From NCBI GenBank assembly GCA_001800495.1, contig MGVM01000130.1, positions 1-5,164 of the forward strand: a stretch of DNA of 5,164 bases. The letters are read 5' to 3'. Both the position numbers and the translations under genes were made by a program. This document shows, one piece after another, positions 1 to 4,053 of this stretch. Numbering within the stretch: the first letter of the stretch is position 1; every line of letters starts with the position of its first letter. The DNA is from Elusimicrobia bacterium RIFOXYB2_FULL_48_7. Lineage in GTDB: Bacteria > Elusimicrobiota > Endomicrobiia > CG1-02-37-114 > XYA2-FULL-39-19. The notes beneath the pieces were generated by a model that saw only the letters and a program-made list of their open reading frames with translations, was not told the DNA's origin and did no database searches.

Positions 1-56
1 TAGGCAGATATGATTATCTACCCTGTTTTAGAATCTATAATCACTTTACATTATTT

Positions 57-821
57 CTAAGAAATCATTTCAGAAACTTTCTTTCCGGAAATGAGCATGC
101 CTCCAAATATAGGTCCCATTCTTGGGGCACCAAATACAGCATTTGATGCCATACCGCAAACATAAAGGCCTGGATAGCATTTTTTTGTGTTTTTAAGAAT
201 ACTCTTTTCTCCGATATCCGCCCACATTGGTTTCTCTCCAAGAATATCACCTGTGGTAGTGTTTAGTTTTTTACCAATTTTGCGGACAACAATCTTAGCC
301 ACCTCAGCAGCATGGCCGGTAGCATCAATCACACATTTAGACCGAATCGTCAGCGGGTCAACATGGAGTCCTGCTAACATAACAGAGGTCCAGTTCAATA
401 CCAGTCCGGTAATATTTTCCTTCCGGATCATGACATCTTCCACAGATATCAGGTTAAATATCTTCAATCCTTTTTGCACTGCTTTAGAACAAATAGTGCT
501 TACCGTTTCGATAGAGTCGGTAACGTAGTAACCATCTGAAGATTTTGTCGTTCTGATACTGAATTCGTCAAGTATGCCTTTTGCAGCATCCTGGAAGACA
601 CACTTGTTGAACATCATTCCTCCTCCCCACATGCCTCCTCCGATTGAAAGTTTTCTTTCAAAGAGAACGACCTTTTTGCCCTTCTTTGCAAGGTAGTAAC
701 CTGCTGTCATTCCAGCGGGTCCCCCGCCTACGATAGCAACATCGCATTCCATATAATCGAGGAAATCCTTGGTAAACCCTTCAACTATCATCTTTGAAAT
801 TGTTACATCATCCAGTTTCAT
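57..821 (-). CDS. thi4: Sulfide-dependent thiazole synthase, Thi4 family (histidine type)
   Basis: The product (254 aa) matches Thi4/ThiI4-type enzymes, which make the ADP-thiazole precursor of thiamine from NAD and glycine in the cytoplasm. A Rossmann nucleotide-binding motif GGGPAG lies at residues 32-37, followed by the acidic strand end VVLFERK and the glycine-rich SIGGGMWGGGMMF segment near 59-71. The C-terminus has the family signature GAPRMGPIFGGM (231-242). The residue that is a sacrificial cysteine in yeast THI4 is here H153, in GLHVDP. Known His-type (archaeal and anaerobic bacterial) enzymes use free sulfide and turn over catalytically, so I infer the same here. Length is normal for the prokaryotic form. 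ATG at 821 is preceded by AAAGGAGG with a short 4-nt spacer. It stops with TAG. Expression is expected to be shut down by thiamine pyrophosphate through the riboswitch upstream. No partner thi gene is visible in the 56 bases downstream. Confidence 0.95.
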   Translation of the reverse strand: MKLDDVTISKMIVEGFTKDFLDYMECDVAIVGGGPAGMTAGYYLAKKGKKVVLFERKLSIGGGMWGGGMMFNKCVFQDAAKGILDEFSIRTTKSSDGYYVTDSIETVSTICSKAVQKGLKIFNLISVEDVMIRKENITGLVLNWTSVMLAGLHVDPLTIRSKCVIDATGHAAEVAKIVVRKIGKKLNTTTGDILGEKPMWADIGEKSILKNTKKCYPGLYVCGMASNAVFGAPRMGPIFGGMLISGKKVSEMIS

Positions 822-825
822 ACAG

Positions 826-833
826 CCTCCTTT
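826..833 (-). promoter_or_regulatory. Ribosome binding site of thi4
   Basis: AAAGGAGG on the minus strand is a near-perfect Shine-Dalgarno sequence. Only CTGT separates it from the ATG at 821, which is shorter than usual, but no other start nearby has a better site. It lies downstream of the riboswitch terminator, so the site is transcribed only when the terminator is bypassed. Confidence 0.8.
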
Positions 834-866
834 TTATGTTTGCAGGGAGAACCTGAAATATCGGAC

Positions 867-905
867 AAAAAAATAACCTCTTATGCTGCAAAGACATAAA
901 AGGTT
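867..905 (-). terminator. Intrinsic terminator of the TPP riboswitch (expression platform)
   Basis: On the minus strand an 11-bp stem (AACCTTTTATG against CATAAGAGGTT, one G-U pair) closes a 9-nt loop. After one A, a run of seven T follows. The hairpin lies between the TPP aptamer and the thi4 start, about 45 bases before the ATG. This is the expected position for a transcription-terminating OFF switch when TPP is bound. The aptamer and hairpin are only a few bases apart, so folding of one can influence the other. Confidence 0.85.
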
Positions 906-907
906 TC

Positions 908-989
908 CCAATTATCCCTCCGCTGGCATTACCCAGATCAGGTTCTACGGGTATAATCTCAGATGCCTTTTAGGCACCACCCCGAAAAC
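908..989 (-). ncRNA. TPP (thiamine pyrophosphate) riboswitch, THI element
   Basis: The minus strand carries the conserved THI-box blocks in order: CGGGGTG, a short P3 hairpin (TGCC-TAAAA-GGCA), CTGAGA (957-962), ACCCG, GAACCTGATCTGGGTAATGC and CAGCGGAGGGA. These include the pyrimidine-sensing CTGAGA and the pyrophosphate-binding GCGGAGGGA side. A P1 stem can form between GTTTTC (5') and GGAAAC (3', one G-U pair). The P3 arm is minimal, with a 5-nt loop. It lies 5' of a terminator hairpin and the thiazole synthase gene, so it should reduce thi4 transcription when TPP is abundant. The core is certain; the outer limits depend on how P1 pairs. Confidence 0.96.
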
Positions 990-1000
990 TATTTTTATTA

Positions 1001-1029
1001 ATTATAGGTTTATTTATCACTCCTGTCAA
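1001..1029 (-). promoter_or_regulatory. Strong sigma70-type promoter of the riboswitch-thi4 unit
   Basis: On the minus strand TTGACA (1024-1029) and TATAAT (1001-1006) are both perfect consensus hexamers with the optimal 17-bp spacer. The start of transcription is predicted near 994, a few bases before the aptamer P1 stem. This gives a leader of about 170 nt. Such a strong promoter fits control exerted afterwards by the riboswitch rather than at initiation. Confidence 0.9.
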
Positions 1030-1128
1030 CTTTAGCAATTATAATGGTTTTTAATATTTGCGGCAGGTGTGCAGGTTTACCATGATGGGCTTGCCCGAAG
1101 GGGGACGGGTTAACCTTAGCTGTCCTAT

Positions 1129-1182
1129 CTACTTCGATATGAAATGATGTCTTTTACCGTTCTGTGGTATAGTTAATGTCAT
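1129..1182 (-). CDS. Possible 17-residue small ORF downstream of the Fic gene
   Basis: ATG at 1182 is preceded by AAAGGTGA with a 5-nt spacer, a good ribosome binding site. The reading frame codes MTLTIPQNGKRHHFISK and stops at TAG. It begins 54 bases after the Fic stop codon on the same strand, with no obvious terminator between, so it could be co-transcribed. The peptide is basic and has no family I recognise. The frame stays open for another 25 codons after the TAG, so it may instead be the broken start of a former gene. The 415-base gap between thi4 and the Fic gene (822-1236) otherwise holds only the thi4 leader and promoter and a 10-bp palindrome at 1223-1232. Confidence 0.25.
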   Translation of the reverse strand: MTLTIPQNGKRHHFISK

Positions 1183-1236
1183 GATACTCACCTTTATTGG
1201 TTAGTATGATAGCATGAAATATACCAGCTGGTTATT

Positions 1237-1971
1237 CTATTTAAAAAGCCTTAAATAATCCCTTTGTGTTTCTTTTACCATCTGAGCAATAAGCTCGATA
1301 AATTGTTTATCATTGCTGCCCCTGGCTTTTTCTAATGATGAAATATAGTCTTGCCTTACAACTGGCGGAATGATTGTTACAACATAGCCTTCCTGCATTA
1401 GAATGGTATTCATCAGAAGCCTTGATACTCTGCCGTTGCCATCAACAAAAGGATGTATAAAAACCAGTTCTTTATGTGCTAAAGCCGCAAATTCTACAGG
1501 ATGCTTCTGTTTTCGTATCTTGCTTAGTTTTGCCGGGAAAGCTTTCATCAGTTTGGGCAATTCTTCAGGTAAAGGCAGTGGGTACTTTGAACCGGTTATA
1601 TAAGCTTTCACTTTCCGGTACACTCCTGCATTGGCTTCATCTATACGGTAATAAAAAAGATGGTGTAATTTAGTTATGTCTTTTTCAGTTACTGCTTTCG
1701 CTTTGGAAAGATTGTACATGAAGTCATAGGCTTCACTATGCCCTATAGCTTCATAGTGGTCTTTCATAGGTTTGCCGCCTATTGTTATACCATCCTCAAT
1801 CACCACTTTTGTTTCAGATTCTGTGAGGGAATTTCCTTCAAGGGCATTACTTGTGTAAGTTAATCCGATGCGGAAGTACTCTTTTATCTGAGCTATTAAA
1901 TGCTTGTCTAAAGGCCTGTGTTTATTTATTTCCTGTTGTAGTTTGTCTATTTCAGCGAAAATGGAATTCAT
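1237..1971 (-). CDS. Fic/DOC-family protein with N-terminal inhibitory motif
   Basis: The 244-aa product carries the complete Fic catalytic motif HPFVDGNGRVSR at 173-184. The catalytic histidine is H173, and D177 and the G/N/R residues for phosphate binding are intact. Fic enzymes usually transfer AMP from ATP to a hydroxyl of a target protein. A flap-like segment GSKYPLPLPEELP lies near 127-139 and GVYRKVKAYI precedes it. Near the N-terminus TSNALEGN (40-47) matches the inhibitory helix motif [S/T]xxxE[G/N]; E45 would block productive ATP binding. This is the class II (N-terminal, intramolecular) autoinhibited type. There is no HTH or other accessory domain, and no membrane segment. ATG at 1971 has GGGGG 7 bases upstream. 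The gene stands alone with its own promoter and is AT-rich compared with the signalling cluster. The target is unknown; a regulatory or stress role is as likely as a toxin. Confidence 0.92.
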   Translation of the reverse strand: MNSIFAEIDKLQQEINKHRPLDKHLIAQIKEYFRIGLTYTSNALEGNSLTESETKVVIEDGITIGGKPMKDHYEAIGHSEAYDFMYNLSKAKAVTEKDITKLHHLFYYRIDEANAGVYRKVKAYITGSKYPLPLPEELPKLMKAFPAKLSKIRKQKHPVEFAALAHKELVFIHPFVDGNGRVSRLLMNTILMQEGYVVTIIPPVVRQDYISSLEKARGSNDKQFIELIAQMVKETQRDYLRLFK

Positions 1972-1998
1972 TAAATTACCCCCTGAACTTTCTACTAT

Positions 1999-2027
1999 AT
2001 TTTACCTTTTTATGACTAGACCGTCAA
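1999..2027 (-). promoter_or_regulatory. Predicted promoter of the Fic gene
   Basis: On the minus strand TTGACG (2022-2027) and TAAAAT (1999-2004) are separated by exactly 17 bp. Each hexamer is one mismatch from consensus. The predicted transcript start near 1992 leaves a leader of about 20 nt containing the GGGGG ribosome binding site (1979-1983). It is divergent from the tRNA promoter, with 19 bases between the two -35 boxes. Confidence 0.75.
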
Positions 2028-2046
2028 ACCGCTTTTGGAGAAGTAT

Positions 2047-2075
2047 TTGTTAATCTTTCTTAAAATTTGTATAAT
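2047..2075 (+). promoter_or_regulatory. Predicted promoter of the tRNA-Ser transcript
   Basis: TTGTTA (2047-2052) and a perfect TATAAT (2070-2075) are separated by 17 bp. Transcription should begin near 2082, about 9 bases before the left partial tRNA copy and roughly 105 bases before the intact tRNA. No comparable promoter is evident between 2100 and 2186, so the precursor tRNA probably carries this long hairpin-rich leader. Confidence 0.7.
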
Positions 2076-2088
2076 TTTTCGCACAGAA

Positions 2089-2102
2089 CTGGAGAGATGG
2101 GT
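2089..2102 (+). repeat. Partial copy of the tRNA-Ser 5' end (left)
   Basis: CTGGAGAGATGGGT is repeated exactly at 2185-2198, where it forms the start of the intact tRNA-Ser gene (acceptor 5' strand and the next five bases). The copy lies just behind the promoter, where a tRNA gene would normally start. It is either the stump of the original gene or a target duplication. It keeps a full GGAGAGA that could compete for the tRNA 3' acceptor strand. Confidence 0.85.
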
Positions 2103-2161
2103 TGCAGGTCATACGGATAAGTATGACCAAGCCTGCAACGGGCGCGAGACAGTGAGCGCCC
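2102..2161 (+). repeat. Left hairpin module in the tRNA leader
   Basis: Two stable hairpins in tandem. The first pairs TTGCAGG (2102-2108) with CCTGCAA (2132-2138) and TCATAC (2109-2114) with GTATGA (2121-2126). It has a 6-nt loop and a one-sided 5-nt bulge CCAAG. The second pairs GGGCGC (2140-2145) with GCGCCC (2156-2161) around a 10-nt loop. No coding capacity is apparent. The same architecture appears in opposite orientation at 2337-2401. Confidence 0.75.
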
Positions 2162-2186
2162 AGGACACACATTACCGATAAATTCT

Positions 2187-2273
2187 GGAGAGATGGGTGA
2201 GTGGTTTAAACCGTACGCCTGGAGAGTGTATGTGCCTGCAAGGGCACCGTGGGTTCAAATCCCACTCTCTCCG
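2187..2273 (+). tRNA. tRNA-Ser (anticodon GGA)
   Basis: An 87-nt class II tRNA folds completely. The acceptor pairs GGAGAGA with TCTCTCC and is followed by discriminator G (2273). The anticodon stem is TACGC/GTGTA (one G-U) with loop CTGGAGA. The anticodon GGA at 2221-2223 reads UCU and UCC serine codons. A long variable arm GTGCC/GGCAC is typical of serine tRNAs. The T arm is GTGGG-TTCAAAT-CCCAC (2249-2265). The 3' CCA is not encoded, so it must be added by a CCA-adding enzyme. A terminator follows directly. Partial copies of both ends of this gene flank it. Confidence 0.97.
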
Positions 2274-2280
2274 TTTAAAA
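2261..2280 (+). repeat. tRNA-Ser 3' end, first copy of a 20-bp direct repeat
   Basis: The last 13 bases of the tRNA (T-stem 3' strand, acceptor 3' strand, discriminator) plus TTTAAAA are repeated exactly at 2402-2421. This copy is part of the functional tRNA and its terminator lead-in. Confidence 0.9.
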
Positions 2281-2310
2281 AACACACGCAGAAATGCGTG
2301 TGTTTTTTTT
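2277..2310 (+). terminator. Intrinsic terminator directly after tRNA-Ser
   Basis: ACACACGCA pairs with TGCGTGTGT around a GAAA tetraloop. The stem is extended by A-T pairs and followed by a T run ending at 2310. It begins four bases after the tRNA discriminator base, so it should define the 3' trailer of the tRNA transcript. The A run on the 5' side would also allow function in the opposite direction. Confidence 0.92.
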
Positions 2311-2336
2311 AAACGTTTTTAAAGTAGGGATTCCCG

Positions 2337-2401
2337 GGGAATGCTCGTTCCACTGCGCTTCCCGTCACTGGCTCATTGCTCCTGTTCGTCGCAATAGTGA
2401 C
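2337..2401 (-). repeat. Right hairpin module, inverted relative to the left one
   Basis: One hairpin pairs GTCACT (2364-2369) with AGTGAC (2396-2401) and ATTGC (2375-2379) with GCAAT (2391-2395). It has a one-sided 5-nt bulge GGCTC and an 11-nt loop. Next to it GGGAA (2337-2341) pairs with TTCCC (2359-2363). Read on the minus strand, the order is GGAGAGAGTGGGG, bulged hairpin with the bulge on the 3' side, CGGG, then a second hairpin. This is the same order as the left module read on the plus strand. No gene is apparent here. Confidence 0.7.
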
Positions 2402-2421
2402 CCCACTCTCTCCGTTTAAAA
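2402..2421 (+). repeat. Second copy of the tRNA-Ser 3' end (right)
   Basis: An exact 20-bp repeat of 2261-2280, starting at the 3' strand of the T stem and running past the discriminator into TTTAAAA. The T loop and everything 5' of it are absent, so this copy cannot be a tRNA. It is followed by its own terminator. It resembles an attachment-site duplication or the tail of a lost tandem tRNA-Ser gene. Confidence 0.88.
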
Positions 2422-2422
2422 G

Positions 2423-2450
2423 AAAAAGACAGCTGAAAGGCTGTCTTTTT
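2423..2450. terminator. Bidirectional terminator between the tRNA locus and the PilZ operon
   Basis: AAAAAGACAGC pairs perfectly with GCTGTCTTTTT around the 6-nt loop TGAAAG. The plus strand ends in five T, and the minus strand reads TTTTTCTTTT after the stem. It can therefore stop read-through from the tRNA side and terminate the PilZ transcript, whose stop codon lies 21 bases away. Confidence 0.88.
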
Positions 2451-2471
2451 GTTGAATCTGGCTCTGTTGTT

Positions 2472-3164
2472 TTATATCGCGGCGGGGATCTTGTCCAGGT
2501 ATTGCTTCAAAAGGCGGTGAAACCTGAACATACTGAAAGTACTGGTCCTGGTGAAGTGTATCCCGTAAAAAAATTCCTTGTTCCTCTGCATCCACCATCC
2601 GATCTTGCCCCTCATGCTTTTCAGGGTTACGTCATTGATGGAAAATTCCAGCTGGTAAATGCTGCCGAGTTCAATTTTCTCCGCAAGGATGATGCCAACG
2701 CCCCCTGAACCGATGTTTTTGAGGTCACCGTACCAAACCTTTCCTATATTATTCCTGACCGCTATTGGGGCGTTGATGGGAAAACGCCTGCTTTTCCTTT
2801 TTTCCAGGACCGACCTGACCTTGTCAGGCATGACAATAAAATCGTTCTGCCTTTTCCGCAAATATCCTATTATTCTTCTTAACCTGATGCTGTCAAAGAA
2901 CCCCAGGCGGGTGAATTCCATCATATAATAATATTTCCCGTCCGTGCTGTGGATCAGTTTAATGTCGCCTTTGACATTACTGAAGCGCTTGTCTATAACG
3001 GTAAGGGTGCAGGCGTGGCTCCTGTTCTCGATCACACCGAAAAGGAAAAAGGTCAGGCCGGCCAGGCTTATTTTCTGGATTATCCCGCCGGTAGTTTCTG
3101 ACGGCGATATTTCCAGCTCAATGTGGCCGTCGCAGATATAACTTGCTGTCCTGGATTCGCTCAT
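2472..3164 (-). CDS. PilZ-domain protein with two PilZ-like halves
   Basis: The 230-aa soluble protein has a C-terminal PilZ domain at about 120-226. R123-KSR-R127 matches the c-di-GMP-binding RxxxR motif. The second motif reads N150-I-G-S-G-G155, close to [D/N]xSxxG but with G in place of S. The N-terminal half (about 10-104) looks like a degenerate PilZ-like domain: K31-I-S-L-A-G36 resembles the second motif, RxxxR is missing, and its end (MEFTRLGFFDSIRLRRIIGYL) resembles the end of the second half (IHFTRTSTFSMFRFHRLLKQYL). PilZ proteins typically sense c-di-GMP to control motility, adhesion or polysaccharide export; the partner here is unknown. ATG at 3164 has only a weak ribosome site (CGGGAA). 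It starts 14 bases after the response regulator stop, so it is probably co-transcribed with that gene. It ends before a bidirectional terminator. Confidence 0.85.
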   Translation of the reverse strand: MSESRTASYICDGHIELEISPSETTGGIIQKISLAGLTFFLFGVIENRSHACTLTVIDKRFSNVKGDIKLIHSTDGKYYYMMEFTRLGFFDSIRLRRIIGYLRKRQNDFIVMPDKVRSVLEKRKSRRFPINAPIAVRNNIGKVWYGDLKNIGSGGVGIILAEKIELGSIYQLEFSINDVTLKSMRGKIGWWMQRNKEFFYGIHFTRTSTFSMFRFHRLLKQYLDKIPAAI

Positions 3165-3178
3165 AATTTCCCGGTTCT

Positions 3179-3553
3179 TTAGCCCCGCGGCAATATTTCC
3201 TTTATAATACCGAGCACCACATCGGTATCGTACGGCTTTGACAGAAAACCCCTTACATTGGCCATTTTGCCGATCTTGTCGATGTCCGCGCCGGCAGGTT
3301 CCCCCGAGGAAACAAGCACGGGGATGTTTTTTGTCGCTTCGTCTTTTAACAGCTGCGCGAGCACCTGGTCGCCGTTCATCCTGGGCATTCTCAGGTCGAG
3401 GATTATCAGGTCAGGTTTTTCAGTTTTGACCTTTTCCAGCCCTTCAACGCCGTCATCGGCCGTGACCGCTTCGCAGTCCGCGAGGTCCGCCGTGAATTTC
3501 AGCAGTTCCTTTGTTTCCTGGTTGTCTTCAATAATGAGGATCTTTGGTTTCAT
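3179..3553 (-). CDS. Single-domain response regulator (CheY-like), second of two
   Basis: The 124-aa product is a complete receiver domain without an output domain. Acidic-pocket residues are E9 and D10, the phosphorylation site is D53 in LIILDLRMP, the switch residue is S83 in VLVSSGEP, and the conserved lysine is K106 in FLSKPYD. The frame remains open upstream to 3931, but that stretch is antisense-like sequence across the neighbouring regulator gene. ATG at 3553, giving MKPKILIIED, is the natural receiver start. No Shine-Dalgarno sequence precedes it. A promoter sits so close that the mRNA may be leaderless. It is followed after 14 bases by the PilZ gene, which suggests phospho-relay and c-di-GMP signals meet in the same process. 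No kinase is in view. Confidence 0.93.
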   Translation of the reverse strand: MKPKILIIEDNQETKELLKFTADLADCEAVTADDGVEGLEKVKTEKPDLIILDLRMPRMNGDQVLAQLLKDEATKNIPVLVSSGEPAGADIDKIGKMANVRGFLSKPYDTDVVLGIIKEILPRG

Positions 3554-3559
3554 GCTATA

Positions 3560-3588
3560 TATATACCATGAAAACCAATTAATTTCAA
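3560..3588 (-). promoter_or_regulatory. Predicted promoter of the response regulator-PilZ operon
   Basis: On the minus strand TTGAAA (3583-3588) and TATATA (3560-3565) are 17 bp apart. Only six bases separate the -10 box from the ATG at 3553, so the predicted transcript start falls at or beside the start codon. A register shift of the TA repeat is possible but would lengthen the spacer to 19. Confidence 0.6.
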
Positions 3589-3605
3589 TAGGTATTTTTA
3601 TGCAG

Positions 3606-3634
3606 AAAGGCCTGCTCGCGGAGAGCAGGCCTTT
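3606..3634 (-). terminator. Strong hairpin between the two response regulators, probable terminator
   Basis: A perfect 12-bp stem, AAAGGCCTGCTC against GAGCAGGCCTTT, with a 5-nt loop. On the minus strand only TTTCT follows, so the T run is weak. It lies 38 bases after the first regulator's stop and before the second regulator's promoter. It likely ends, or attenuates, the upstream operon. It could also protect the 3' end of the mRNA. Confidence 0.65.
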
Positions 3635-3672
3635 AAGCTGAAACACAATAAAGGACAGGGGCTGTAGGTGGG

Positions 3673-4053
3673 TTATGTGCCGTTTTTCAAAAGCATCTCC
3701 GTTATTTTTTTCAGGGCGTCGAAATCGATCGGCTTGTAGATCAGGTTTTTTGCGCCGGAAACAATCGAATCCTTCCTGGCTACGTCGTCGGTCAAAAAAC
3801 CGGTTATATGGATCACAGGCACCTTTTTCACGCTTTCCTGTGAATTCAGCCAGCGGCAGAATTCTATTCCCGTAGTATCCGGGAGCATTATGTCCAGCAG
3901 TATCAGGTCCGGGTGGTTTTTGGCCAGCCACTCCTTCGTGGATTTCGCGTCAAATTTCACCTCGGCACTGTAGCCCTGGTTTTTCATGAACATGGAAAGC
4001 AGTTCGGTTATTTCCCGGTCGTCGTCAACTATCAGGATCGTTTTGTTGTCCAT
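3673..4053 (-). CDS. Single-domain response regulator (CheY-like), first of two
   Basis: The 126-aa product is a stand-alone receiver domain. Acidic-pocket residues D11 and D12, phospho-acceptor D54 in LILLDIMLPD, switch residue T84 in VIHITG and lysine K107 in IYKPID are all present, so it should be phosphorylated by a histidine kinase. It lacks a DNA-binding or enzymatic output domain and probably acts by protein contact. ATG at 4053 has the strong site GAGGAGG, 9-10 bases upstream, inside the end of the preceding HAMP-protein gene. The two genes overlap by 29 bases, which points to translational coupling and joint function. It is clearly divergent in sequence from the second regulator, so they are not a recent duplication. 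Confidence 0.95.
   Translation of the reverse strand: MDNKTILIVDDDREITELLSMFMKNQGYSAEVKFDAKSTKEWLAKNHPDLILLDIMLPDTTGIEFCRWLNSQESVKKVPVIHITGFLTDDVARKDSIVSGAKNLIYKPIDFDALKKITEMLLKNGT

Noticed and set aside
1..56. Possible gene or terminator downstream of thi4
   Set aside because: Only 56 bases are available. They hold an AGATA/TATCT inverted pair of five bases and stop codons, which is not enough for any call.
1223..1232. 10-bp palindrome ACCAGCTGGT just after the Fic stop codon
   Set aside because: Too short and without a T run to be a terminator. A single palindrome of this size gives no support for an operator.
2261..2421. Integrated genomic island between the two 20-bp tRNA 3' repeats
   Set aside because: Only 121 bases lie between the repeats, with no integrase or any gene, so this is not an island. 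A remnant or a duplication is the most that can be claimed.
2082..2450. Retron msr-msd or CRISPR-like locus in the hairpin region
   Set aside because: There is no reverse transcriptase or Cas gene, and no regularly spaced repeats. The repeats found are explained by tRNA ends and two hairpin modules.
2376..2708. 110-codon plus-strand frame running from the hairpin module into the PilZ gene
   Set aside because: It crosses a terminator and the convergent PilZ coding region, and its peptide has no recognisable family.
3554..3931. N-terminal extension of the second response regulator (frame open to 3931)
   Set aside because: The extra 126 residues lie antisense to or across the first regulator gene, have a low-complexity appearance, and would place a receiver start in the middle. 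The ATG at 3553 begins a standard receiver and has a promoter just upstream.
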